DNA of 64,000 bases from Bugula neritina (taxonomy: Eukaryota; Bryozoa; Gymnolaemata; Cheilostomatida; Bugulidae): positions 1,116,001 to 1,180,000 of the forward strand of contig OZ037771.1 in assembly GCA_964035545.1 (NCBI GenBank). Reading direction: 5' to 3'. Made by a program: the position numbers and the translations under genes. The notes under the pieces are model-generated. The model made no database searches. It saw nothing but the letters and a program-made list of their open reading frames with translations, and was not told where the DNA came from. This document shows, one piece after another, positions 1-12,624 of this stretch (positions within the stretch are counted from its first letter, which is position 1; each line of letters starts with the position of its first letter).

Positions 1-136
1 AAATGTTGAAATTGATGGCCAACACTTGATGTAGAGTTTTGACTTGTATGATGTACTTTAGTAAAATCTGCAGGTTCCTGATTTTTACTGATCTATTAGA
101 CAAGCACTAGCTGACACATGTCATGTATTGCTGCAG

Positions 137-286
137 GTGCTTGCTCAGCTCCATGTCAGAGGATGGGAGATCGGTAAAGCTAACTGCTGCCTTAGGTTAA
201 ACTTGGAAGATAATAATAGATGTAGGCAGCCACAACTACCAACCAATGTTATCTTTATGGCCATCAAAAGGAAATCAAATACCTGA
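137..286 (+). CDS. Possible terminal exon of a gene entering from the left
   Basis: A clean acceptor (ttgctgcag) at 128-136 is followed by an open frame of 49 codons ending in TGA at 284-286. It starts VLAQLHVRGWEIGKANCC and ends in a basic stretch (AIKRKSNT). A donor-like GGTAAAG at about 173-179 means the coding part could instead be only about 37 nt, ending after RGWEI. I do not recognise the peptide. No AATAAA was seen in the next 400 bp, which weakens the terminal-exon reading. The overlapping minus-strand ORF (145-486) looks like translated AT-rich intron and is not preferred. Confidence 0.3.
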   Translation: MLAQLHVRGWEIGKANCCLRLNLEDNNRCRQPQLPTNVIFMAIKRKSNT

Positions 287-1991
287 ACAATATCAATGGA
301 AAAGCCATTATGGTTACGAAATCCATTATGGAGGATAAAGAGAGAAAAGATAGATATGGTGTGCAATTGTGACAAAGACTGTAAATAGAACAAAGAGTAT
401 AACCAAATCCTATCACAGAAGAGGTTAAAGACAAAGTCTAGAGGATAACTCTCAGCAGCTTCTGAAATGCTGACCTTTTCTCCCATGCCGATTGGTGAGC
501 TTAGAGTGTTTATTGAACAGAGGTGTAGTAGAGTACACTAATATGACAGTAATATACCAACTATAATATAATATGTTCAAGAATATAGTAGGTTAAAGTA
601 GTTGTATTACAGTGTAAAGTACAACTAAAGATAGTGTAGTCAGGTTGTACAGCTTGTGACGGGCCATGCAAACTTATTTCGAAATGTGCAATGCTGTAAA
701 AAACAAAAAGTCAATAGACATTACTTATTACGATATGGTAGAAGTAATGAGAGACGTGTTGAACGCTTGGGTAGTCAGTAATTCAGCCTCAAGTCATAGT
801 CAATACTGATTCAAAGTTGGATAATATTAGCATTCAGGAAAATCTAATTAAGCATAGTCGACTAAGAAATGGAGAGAAAAGGTATGCTAGAGGTGTATTG
901 AGCAGGGCATTGTGTGGTGAGAGCACACATACACTGTGCATGTCAAGTGAACTGGTTTCTAACACTTTATACATGCAATACACAGCATACAGCATAGCAG
1001 AGTGAAATATACAATTTCTTAGAATTTTATAAATCTACTGAATTAACAAGTAGTGAAGTAGTGGGGGATGTTTAGTATTGGTTGGTTTAAGGGGAAGCAT
1101 TGTGCTGAGTGTAGTATATAGGACTATAGTCAGTAAACTCAAGGACAGGCTGAGCTGAAACTAGCTGCATAGAAAATAATGAATGCTAATAACTTCGCAC
1201 ATCAAGTATGCTTGTAGGAAAAAATGACTACTATTCAACAATGACAATAAGGCCATTCATCTACGTGAAGAGTTTGTGAATGTTGAAAATCTTTAATCAA
1301 CAAAGCAAGACAAATACACTTCACAGACCCCTTTTACTGCAATGGCGGCTACAAGCCAAAGACCGTTTCAGATAGAGTGAAAGAACGGCAGGTAAAATTC
1401 TACCCAGTTAAAACTACAGCAAAATCCAATAAACTAGTAGAGAAGGAGACTAAAGCAGCCCTAATAAGACAGATTATACCGAGGGATATAATCAATTTGC
1501 ACTCAGGGAGTGTGTAGTGTTGATAGAGAGAACAGCTGGTGGCTATAGAGAGGAGAGATAGAGGAAGCTAAGAGCAAGTGTTGTGTCCATCCGAACATAT
1601 GTATGTTCTAAGAGATAACAGCACAGCTTATCAAGTCTGATGAACAAATAGAGAGTAGTATATACTATCTGTAACAATGTGGATAAGTGATGGATACACT
1701 AATAACAATTATCTTATAGTGTAAACAATACACCAGGAACATATGCAACTACCAGCACAACCCACAACAAAACCCTTTCACAGGCCACATACAACTAATT
1801 ATTAAATAATTAAACATATATTTTTTATTGTAAACATTTCTTTTACCTGTACAAGATATATTCCTTACCTTCAGGTACTAATAGGAATTTAATTTCTATA
1901 ATAATAACACTAATGCTATGCAGCAAGGTCAATCCTTGTACAGATAAGACTAAGTTCTGTAGTCACTGTCACCTGATAAAGGGTCACTCAC
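287..1991. other. Intergenic or intronic AT-rich stretch, no supported gene
   Basis: Only short open frames with no convincing splice context are visible. A 12-codon plus-strand ORF begins at about 1342 (MAATSQRPFQIE) after a purine-rich Kozak-like context and then stops; it could be an upstream ORF or a first exon, but no donor follows. Minus-strand donor-like sites near 1855 and 1870 could carry the 3' end of the putative micro-exon gene to the right; this is unproven. Confidence 0.5.
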
Positions 1992-2928
1992 CTCACCATC
2001 CGTCAATGACAAGTGTTCCTCCAAGTATTCAGTAGAGTTCTACAGTCTCATTAGAAAAGGTCAGCACTTGGGGCACAGCAAGCAGTAATATATATGTTGT
2101 TCAACTAACTTATGACTCTTTTAATAGAAAGAAAAATGGAGATGAGTTTTATTACTAGTGGCTACTTTGTTCTCTAGTTATCTTGGTTAAAGTCGGAAGA
2201 AGTAGTTACACACAGAGCAGAGCAGAGGCAACTGTAGCACGCATTTACATCAAGCACTAATGTACAAGCAATGAGCATAAAAAAACTACAGCTAATCATT
2301 AACAAGTAGCCACACACACTAACTTATTTATCTAATGAGTACATTGCATTGTGGGAAGATTCTTTCTGAGGGCATGACCCTATAAAAAACTATAAACAAT
2401 GCCTTCGGGAGATGATAACTCCCTTATTGAACTCTGAGTAGATTATTTTAATTGGTAGATAGAACTATTAGATATATTATTTTACTTTTACTCTATTCAC
2501 AATGTTAAAACTGTCAAATGTTCAAAGATTATGTATTGGACTATTTTCACATTTAGCAATACAAATAATTGTGTAAATATTTGAGCATACAATATAATTT
2601 ATATTAAAAATATTTAAAATGGTTTTAATCACACTGATCTAACAGAAAATAAGTGTCCATGATAAATATAATACACTATTATTATTACAGTGGTTTAGAA
2701 ATAGTATAGAAATTTTTATTTATAATTATTTTGGATGTTGAGTATATATAATTATTAAAATGTACCAGTGAAGTTTTTAAAAGATTTTATTACCAGCAGC
2801 TTCATGTGTGCCACACTCCAATCATCAGTCAAACACTTTTAATAAAATATTTCTTTATACTTATAACTCATTAGAGTATATTAGTGCGCGTTTTAGCAGC
2901 TAATATGAAATATATACACTTAAATAAG

Positions 2929-2960
<32 letters not shown>

Positions 2961-5900
2961 AGCTACATCACTCTTCTGTATTCATCAGATTTAAAAAACT
3001 AAATAAATGAACTCCTGGAAACAGTAGAACTTTAGATCAGCTGAGAAGAGACAGGAAAAGCAAAAACTCTAGGTGACTGTCACAAGACCCCAGAGTGTTA
3101 TCTAGCTACATATCCATCATATATACTGGTATTACTTTACACAGGTACATGGCCCACAAAGTAACAGTCAACTCAGCGGTGGTATTATTAAACTTACTGA
3201 AGCCTCAGCTTCAACACAGACCAACCCACAAAGGGGAGACAACAGAACAGCACTTGTGACATGAAAGTTTATTGCTTTCAAATCAAACCCCCACACTTAC
3301 AAATTAAAATAAGACACTCCGACCAACAAGAAACACCACGTCTGGTAACTGTTCACAGCTCCAGAGAAAGTCAGCTTTAAGAAAAGGGGGACACTTACCT
3401 ACGAGTTGAAGGAGCGTAGAAAGAGGCTGAGAGAAGGGGGAAACACACCTACAAGTTAAAGGAGTGTAGAAAGAGGCTGAGAGAAGGGGGATACTTACCT
3501 ACAAGTTGAAGGAGTGTAGAAAGAGGCTGCCAAAGCAATAGTCTAAAATATCCAACAATGGTGGGCGATGCAGCAGCTAAGTGGAGCGAGGCCGACAGGT
3601 AGAATGGTATAGTGTTGCGTTGGCTATGAACACGAGGCAAGCAATGCTGGAGTCAGAATAATAGTTCTATTACTTTGTCATCATCTCACAACTCACTGCT
3701 GATAAAATAATATACTTGGTTTTTTCTGCCAAAAACTGCACCAACTCCAATACAAACATTGGTGTGTGGGAGCCACATCACAAGCACCAGTATATAATAG
3801 ATACTGGGTTAAAAGAACTTGGGCTAGGAGATGCAATCATTCCTGTACAGGGTGAAAGTGCATGTATGAGATGAGGGATGGTAACCAGCTTAGAGGTGCA
3901 ACAGCCACAGCGAGAGTATCTCAGTATTTAGCCTCAGCTTCCAGTATCTCAGCTACTGCATTATATACAGCAGCCAGCAAGTATACTATGCTTTCACTTT
4001 ACTTCCAACAAATAGAACCAAAAATATCATCAAGATGTCATTGGCAAGAAAAGATGGAGGATATTCACATTGCTGACTGGCTCTAGTCAGTTCCATTGTA
4101 TCATGGTCAGTTGACTTGGGTTGCATCATGGTATGGAAAGAGACTTAGTAACTGCCAACTGATACTAAGAGATAACTGGTAGCATGCCACCACATCCTCT
4201 CCTACACGTACACAACTCTCAAGGAAACAACACTGTGTTCCACTGAACAGCAACGCAATATATTCTACAAATTATGCAGCATTCCACACGGATCACTCAG
4301 AGCATGCTCTTCTCATAGAAGCAGAATTTTAATGTCTCTTCAACCAAAGAAAGTTGAATTAAAATGTCTGATTAGTTTTAGTTTATGGTAATCTATTCGC
4401 AGGCATCAAAATAAAATAAATGAGAGTTTATAAATTTGTACTATAAAAACAAATTAATCTGCTATCTATGAAAACATACACTCACAGGTGGCAGGTACCC
4501 CCCAGGTAAGTCCTCTATTTACATCTTCACTGTAAATGAGGTAAGAATAGGCAGCTTGGCATGAGAAAGGGCAGCCTATTCTGTGGTGCCTGAAAATGCC
4601 AGTCCTAGATATGCTAACGAAGAAACTTTCACAGGGACAAGATGTTAGACCTGGCCCCATCAACAGGGTTTCAATATAAATCCTACAGCAATTGTATGTT
4701 TGCCACTTAGCACACTTTTTATTTTTGCAAGTAGAATGATTCAACAAAGAAAACAGGAAGCCAGCTTTTGAATATTTTAATTTTAGTATTCAAATAAAAT
4801 CCAAATATACAGAGGGAGACAACTTTAAAGCCTATCAACTTTTTTCAAAACAAGATTATGAAAACCAACATATAAAACATATAGGAGTTTGCAAAAAGGT
4901 TACAACATTTTCAACTAAAGGTTTTAAATATATAAAAATGCAATATACTAGTTTTTGAACCCACCCTGGCATTTTCTCTTTATTCTGCATAATATTTAGT
5001 TTCACTCTGACAGGAGGAAAGCTGACTCAGACCAAATAAGTAGCACATGATGATATCATACATGGAGGATGGGGATACGAGGATAAGGTGATACCAAAGT
5101 CAGATATAGACTGCAGGTAATACATACAACACAATGCGTGTCTGTCTGTGTGTCTCAACTACATCCTGTCTCACCTGATTAGCATGTATAATGTGCATGT
5201 ATCTGATTCATAGGTACACATGTCTTACCTAGTTTCACTCAGTCAACAGTCTCAGCACTAAGTTTCAGGATAAAAATACAAGTTGAATGCTAAAATATTA
5301 TTGCTTAAAATAAACTCTATAGAGGCTGGTTATATTATTATAAAATACTTTAGGATATATTCTATTGTATGCATATAATTTCATTTACTGCATTTCTGTA
5401 ATAAATTATTCATTATTACATAATATAGGACACATCATGCCAATATCTGCAGGATAATGAAACAAGTGCTGGCAACCTTGGCTGGCATAATTTCTATTTA
5501 TAGGTTCATAATGCAAGTCTTATCCATGAATGCTGCCTGGTCATGCATATTCCTATTACCAGTAGCCCATCTACCAAACATATCTTATAGTTAATGATGT
5601 ACCAGAATCCCCTAGCATTACATTTATGCAGTATTATTTACACATATCTTGGCTATCAGCTAAATACAACTTCAGGGTAGTATGTCCAAGCACATTGGTA
5701 TAAAATTTATGTATGCATTTCTTGAATTAATTCGAGACTATGATGGGTTTTAGTTTTGTAGCACTATAGAACTGATATACTAATTATTGCTAACATTAAC
5801 TCTTAATATCTGTAAGAGGTAGTTTCGTCTGCTTTCTCACTTATAGCAGCATGTATATAGCTAGGATTTAGCATAGCAAGTCATAAAAGTTGAGAACAAG

Positions 5901-8900
5901 GTAAGGAGGGCAAGCTATGGTATACACTAACAAATCACACTGCAAGTATCAAATTTGACTAATATTATAAACAAGACTAATCACAGCCAGTGTAAGTTTA
6001 GTCTAGGGTGCAATTAAAATCGTATAGTGTCACACGTCACCTAAATCAACGCTGCAACTTGAAATAAGAAGTGAAAACTGCACCCAAGCATTGATTTACA
6101 CCGCTGTGTATGTCAGTATGTAGAATGTAGAGTGAGTGACAGTACACTTGTAATATTGTGTTACACTGACCATGTAATTCCTCTCTCTTTAGGCATTTTT
6201 ATTGCACAGAGTTAGAAGTGCAAAAATATTAGTGGCATTGTAAATGACTTCAGGGAAACCAAATCAGTATAGAATAAATTCTGACACTTGGTGCTCAAAA
6301 CCAGAATGGATGCACCACCACTTCTCCCTTCTATGACCTGTAACCAGTCAACCAAACAACCAACACCAACAGCAGGTGTTACCAGGCAATACTCAGCTGA
6401 CTGTGAGGTGGGCTAAGACAACTGAGACAACCTCTGCCCAGTCCCAATACCAAATTCTTATCGTCAACTCAATCACGAACAAGAAATGACCTTCACCTTG
6501 TGAGAGAAGACTGAAGCAAAGTTAGTAGCTTTGAGAAGTTAGACAAGGTATAGAGGAGGAGAAGATATTATACAATCAGCATAATTAGATGTGAGAAATG
6601 CACATATTTTACACAGTATGACCTTACACATCTGCAACAGGAAACAGGAAGTGCCTTGCATAAATAAGATGAACTGCATAATAGCCCCGGGACAGCAACC
6701 TATATAGTAACAATACCGGTCACAGCAACCTAACCAGGACAAAAATTGCTCAGCCCTAGCTATGAAAAGCAACCACTCAGTCCTTACCATCACCAGCTCC
6801 GATATTAACCTAAAACAGTCAACAGTTGATATAGGAGAAAGGAGACAGTAAGGCAGGTGTTTATAAAGTAAACTAGCAATATTTAAATAGCCATCACCTA
6901 GTATACAGGTGACTGCAGTGGCAGCTAGTGACAGGGGGAGAGTAAATATCTACGCTGATGTCAGCATGCCTTTCACTGACTTCGCTGACATCAAGTAAAC
7001 AGCAAAAAGATATGGCAGCAGGAAAATGATGAGAATGCAGAATAATAAAGGAGCCACAAGTAGAAGCTAATGAGAGATTCTAAGCCTGCTAACCACAATA
7101 TTTCTCCCCAGACTTGGCCTCAATTCCCAGCCAAATAATACCGTGATCTCTTGGCTTTATAGTTTATTATTTCTATGGTAACTGTCATTCAACAGTGGAA
7201 CACTGGAGTTATCTGACCCTAAACTAGATGGTTACTACTCCCTAGCTGAGACCATTTCTACTATTAGTTTAAATATTCTGGTTGCTTCAGAGAGGAAGAT
7301 TTTTGCTCCTACAGTTGGTAACAAAAAGTCGAGAAATACATCTATTGTAATGATAACCCATAAGTTTTAACATAGAATTAAATCTATCATTAGCTGGTGC
7401 TATTTTTAGCTGCTAGACATGCTAAATATGATGCTATGATCATGTAATTTGTATTTATATTAAAATATGATCAAGTTAATCTCATAATCAATTTACACTT
7501 TAATTTGTGATAGAAGTTGAAGTAACACAACCAAACCCCAAACATCTAAACAGAAGTCTGAGTACTAGATTAGGGTGAGCTAACTCTACAGGTGAGAGAC
7601 GCCTCCCCCACCTCTCAGAATTATGGTTACTGGGTGAAACTGCTGATAGAATACAGGTATACAGAAGAGACTTACTTGGGAGATGGAGCCACAGGAATGG
7701 GTGAGCCATAAGAAGGAAGTGAAATGTGATTGGACATCTTGTAGTTTACGGCAGCTAATTCACCTGCATAGACCATGAAGTATGATGAGAAAATAGACAA
7801 AATAAAATGAACTTATAATATACACTATACAGCTCATTATATTACAGAGAAAATGGCTGAAGCACTGGTAGTTTGGTGTGTGGGGAGAAAACTCCATATA
7901 CATTTCTGTCCGTGGTTTTAGATTAGCCAACAAGTTTTAGATTGCTGGGTATTTGAGTGCTGCCGAGGGATCACTACATCAGCTCAGCTTTATGTAGCCA
8001 AACTACACGAAGCAGGAGCACAGAATGGAACAGGATTATTAAAAGTATGTTGCTTACAAAGCAAGTAGCCAATAGAAACACAGAAAAATAAACATTCGCA
8101 TACTTATCATAGCAATAGAAGACAGAAAAACTTCAACCAGGACACAAGTCAGTGTCTCAACCTCCAAGATACTAAGTAGTCCCTTTATTTTATTACTTGA
8201 AACTTTAACTTCTACACAGAGAGTTATCCTCTATTTTGAAGCTAGGCTGATGAATGTTGGAAAATGTTTAAGAAAACGTGGGAAAGTCACATCTAATGAA
8301 AATTTAAGAGTGAAAATATGTTTGCATGAACATATAGTACTATTGATACTTGTTTGTTGAGAATCAGTAAAACAACCTAAATTTGACTGAAAATATGCAC
8401 AACTACTTATTCATGCAGTCAACTTGTATTTTATATATCCCAGCTTCATTACGTTTTACCTGAAACACAAACTTCGTTTTACATGTAACATTTTTATAAG
8501 TTATACCTGTTGAGTTACCTGCAAGATCCAGTTAGATTAAGTGAAGAATACGCCTACATAACTGGAACTAAGTCTATCAACGTGCATGTTATCCTCTACT
8601 CTCTAAAATCAACAAAACAATAAGACATAACCACGCCTTGAAATATTGTAGCATTGAATGTTGGATTTACACAAATTTTATTACATCATAGATTTGATAT
8701 CTCATCAACTAATATAAGTAGACTTAAGAGTGTTCCAAGTGGAGACTAAAATAAAAGGAATAATTTCTAGAATTAGTTAAATTAAAAATATCAAAACAAG
8801 TTTCAAAGGATTGAAGCTCCTTCACCCAATGAACAATTAACTAAAATACAGACTGCAGACATAAGAAGTACAAGCAATCTCTGGGTTGAGTGTTCACAAA

Positions 8901-11292
8901 AAATGTTGAAAAATTTTGTTTTCGCAAAAATGGCAGTTTTAAAAAAGATGGTTTAATTCACCCCTCCCTCCAGGGGAATCCCCCAGTCTATCTTACAAGC
9001 ATGACCAACATCTATGTTTGGAACCAGAAGCACCACATATGAGAAAATCAAGCAATATTGCTGCACACTAAATAACTTCTGTAATGTTAATTAAATATCG
9101 GCAAGAACTAAGATTATTTTAGGCCTAACTTTGCACTTGATCCATAAAAATAGAAATAAAATGTTAAATTCATTAATAAATATGAGTCGAAAGGAGCATT
9201 TTTACAGTTGGGTTGATAATGTGTTTCAGAGTAGATTATTTGGAGATTAACAAACTTGTACATTATGAAAATTAATTCGCAGGTTAAAAGCTCACAAACA
9301 TGCTATTTCACTTAAACAAATGATATCTTCACAACTGAGATGATGACTAGTACGCAAGAATGTAGGGTAGTATCAACAAACTTACACTAACAGATCAATA
9401 TATTCCGATAAAGTTAGGCTTAGGTTAAAAGCCAAGACTGACTGGACTATTGTCAAGGTCAACAACAAAGGTGACATGAAAATGCAAAAAGAATGAAGAT
9501 AAACTTGGTGAAGAATACCAACTCAAAGTGTAATAAATGCTGACAAGTACATACAAGGTTCATATCAAATGACGTAAAGCCTGTGGCAGTGTTTACTAAT
9601 TAATTTGTACATACCTTCAATTGATTACAAGGGTAAACACTCTATGTAATTATTTTTCTATTTGTATTGCAGAATCATTAACTTGAGCTGCACCAACTTT
9701 ATGACTTGCTTCTCTGAAATATTTGCAGCGAGCATTATGCTAACAATGTGTCTGAGGAATTTGTCAAACAATGGTATTACAAATTAATTCACACAACCTA
9801 TGACAGTTATGCAAAAGTTCTAGCACTAAATTATATTTTAATATTATCATTATACAAAATATTATATTTTTTATATTACATATAATATAGTTATATATGT
9901 TTGCAAATTATTGACATGTATAACCTATACTACTATAGTGAAGACAACTACCAAAACTATGCTTTTACACACAGTATTGCTGCTTTTTATCTAAAAAAGT
10001 AGGCTATTTTGCAGAACGACAGGTACAGTAAAACAGATTGCAGACCAGTTTTGTATGATAAGAGTAAATTTGAGCTACCATTGAGAAAGGTCACCTTTGA
10101 CTGTGAGTTAAATAATAACCTGGAATTAAGAGTAGAGAGATTTGTGTTAAACCATGAACAAAGCAACGCTATCTTCTAACGTAATAATTGTAAGTTTATT
10201 TTTGAAGGTAATTAAGATGGCTTGTTAACAAATAAGAAATGATTACTTTCAGAATACTTGGTAAACTATATTTTTCATCTTTGTACTTTTCAGATCTTCC
10301 TAAACTTTAATTTTGGTCTCTAGTTTAAAACGTTTGTGGTTATTGAAAAATGCACACTTATTCAGACAGCATTTGTCAAATTACCAGCCCTACATCAACA
10401 TAGCAAATTAGAAAACTTATAAACAATATAATCACTTTTGAGTCATCCAATATAATCTAATGATGAATCAATTTGGTTATTGTGATTAATAGTTTATTTT
10501 GTTAGGTTACCAGGTAGATAGACAGCAACCCTAGTGATTGGGAGATATTAGCATTACTCAATGATTACATTGAAACCTTGTGAAGTGAGTGTTCTTACAC
10601 AGTAACGGTTAGTCTAACCTTAACTTTTTTAGCTTCTGTTGACATAAGAAATTGCCTGCTCATGAAATATAATAAATGTGACGAATTAATATTAACTTCA
10701 AGTTTAACTTCAATTTGAATTGCTAATATTCATTACCATAAATCAATTATTATAATAATCATAATGGTAGTTATAATGCTTCTAATTAGTAATTATTAAT
10801 TATCATAATATTTATAACATATAAATAATATATAAGTATTTTTAGAGGTAAAAGTAAACTAAAATTACTCATTGATCTCGAGGTCCTATGATTAGTATTA
10901 CTATTACTATTAGTATTACTAGTAGTAGTACTATTAGTATTAGTATTAATACTATTAGTATTATTATTATTATTATTATTATATACTTCCAGTCGCAGTA
11001 TTAACATTACTAATACTAATAGCATATTATTATTTGTTCTCTTTGAGCATTTACGGGGCTTCTCAAGATTAGTATGATCAGTGACGATAATAAAAATCAA
11101 CTCTATTGATTATAAATATATTTATTCCCATTTCAATTTTGTGGCAGTGCCAATTGATTATCATTATTCTCACAATTACAATACATACGCAAAGCAACCA
11201 AAATTACGTTGTTATAATTCAAGACACGTGGTAATCATAATCACATAGGATTAGATAAGAATTAGCAAAAGCATTTTGTACTTACAAAACAT
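1992..11292 (-). CDS. Putative minus-strand gene of very short exons, function unknown
   Basis: A chain of short open segments with splice sites and compatible phases reads right to left: 11292-11286 (ATG TTT T, donor GTAAGT), 7763-7676 (ELAAVNYKMSNHISLPSY...), 6984-6898 (EVSERHADISVDIYSPP...), 6809-6788 (22 nt, LISELVM), 4529-4486 (EDVNRGLTWGVPAT), then a 28-nt unit present in three tandem copies (3381-3531). Phases agree across the first four. A 14-nt segment at about 6530-6505 would link 6788 to 4529. The segment 2039-1992 (NSTEYLEEHLSLTDGE) has good splice sites, but its frame does not follow from the 28-nt unit without another exon. No domain is recognised. The set may contain false exons; transcript reads are needed to confirm any of them. 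Confidence 0.35.
2930..2959. repeat. (ATT)n microsatellite
   Basis: About ten ATT triplets in an intergenic or intronic AT-rich stretch. Confidence 0.9.
3381..3531 (-). repeat. Three 50-bp tandem units, each resembling a 28-nt micro-exon with its splice sites
   Basis: On the minus strand each unit carries an acceptor (copies B and C have ttctctcag; copy A, nearest 3531, has tttggcag), a 28-nt core starting CCTCTTTCTAC, and a donor (gtaagt in A and C, gtgtgt in B). The cores differ by only a few substitutions. Read in the phase left by the candidate exon at 4529-4486, each core codes for SFY(T/A)P(S/L)T(C/R). Joining two cores shifts the frame and meets TAG, so only one could be used productively. 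Confidence 0.6.
7764..11285. other. Long AT-rich stretch, possible first intron of the micro-exon gene
   Basis: No supported exon is seen in these 3.5 kb. Near 8507-8540 two minus-strand donor-like sites could bound a 12-nt segment after ggatcttgcag, but nothing supports its use. From 10900 to 10985 there is a degenerate TAT/TAG trinucleotide stretch that creates a false Asn/Thr-rich ORF. Confidence 0.5.
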
Positions 11293-12624
11293 GGGTATTA
11301 AAGTTTGGAATTAGTGGACGACAACTTGAATAACTCACATGGTAATGTGATTGTCAAAGTGAAAGTAGACGACATTGAGCTCTACGCACCGTTATTCATG
11401 TACGTGACGCAAATGTACCTTTGATTATGTTAGCCTGCTATTGCCTATATACTACATAGAGAGGTCTGCAATAACGGGCTGCCATACATTAATAATTTAT
11501 AAGCAGCATCGAGTTGGGGGGTGACTGAGTTTAGTAGTTTGCAGGTTCTTGAGTTCGAAGTTTCCACAAACCCCCAAACTGAGAATTTCAAACTATTGCA
11601 CTCATTCACCCTCAACTCGGAGCTGCTTATAGGACCATTTGCCATGCATCGCCCTATGGGTTAAATAAGTGAAGAAGTTCTTTGCAATCTTTGCTACTAG
11701 CTTAATGAAAATATTCATGGTGGTACATTCAGGGAGTGTGTTTCCAGCAGTCTACCAATGCAGTTTCATAGCACCCAATTCCAAAATGTTGTAAGTGACT
11801 TGCATCTACCATGCAGTTATAATATATAGACATATAGCCTATGCTATAGCAACATTGTAACATTTCATCAACATGCAATTTTACACACAGCTATCTAAGA
11901 TAATGAGTAGGTACTATGATGAAGATCTTTGATTTATTGTTTATATTATAATCAACTTCAATACTAATCAATAAATATTAATAAAAAAAAGTAAAAAATT
12001 ACTAGCAACTCTACAAAAACGAAACTCTGATTATAGTTGAAAAAGAAATATAAATGCAAGAGAAGCTAGCAGCAAGTTAAATATCAGTCAAATCGTTGTA
12101 CAGAATCAGGGATTTGATCTTCAGAAAGTGTAAGATAACCAGAAACGAAGAGTATGAACATGCTGTACAAGAAAACATCAAAATACTCCTAATAACAGTT
12201 CAGATGAAAATAATAATCAACAAAATATATACTAATTGCTTATTCAGAAGAAGTGGTGAACATTAGACAATGCAAAATCCTGGTTAAATAAGAGGCATGC
12301 ATCAACGTCTGCATCAACGTCTGCATCAACGTCAGCACCAATGTCTGCAGTGACATCCTTATGATATGTAGTAGGCTGTAGGTACATCGTACACACAAGT
12401 GAACCTAATTAAATGAATATTCATCTTAAACTAAGTAAGCTATGTACAATAACAAGTCCAAACACTATGTTGAAGCATTACTTAAAATGTATCATCATTT
12501 TCAGCAGTCAACTGTCCATAAAGCTCTGCAGAGGAATTATGACTGATTGTGTAACGAGTAATGTGATTGGCTGTGTCAAATTTGATGTCATGGGTAGACC
12601 GTGCAATTGGCTACACCAGTTTGA
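11293..12624. other. Region downstream of NCKAP1
   Basis: It contains the foldback above, a 12-bp array at 12297-12352 (unit close to gcatcaacgtct, four copies) and a minus-strand AATAAA (tttatt at about 11933-11938), a possible NCKAP1 polyadenylation signal about 690 bp beyond its stop. No other gene was seen. Confidence 0.5.
11499..11631. repeat. Imperfect inverted repeat (foldback of about 60-bp arms)
   Basis: The left arm starts ATAAGCAGCATCGAGTTG at about 11499. The right arm, read in reverse complement from 11631, starts ATAAGCAGCTCCGAGTTG. The arms then continue as TGACTGAGTTTAGTAGTTTG and TGAATGAGTGCAATAGTTTG, about 75-80 per cent identical over 55-60 bp with a short loop. It could be a MITE-like foldback or a transcribed hairpin. 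No flanking duplication is obvious. Confidence 0.7.

Noticed and set aside
10786-11100. Asn/Thr-rich 104-codon ORF
   Set aside because: Translated degenerate trinucleotide repeat; no splice or Kozak support.
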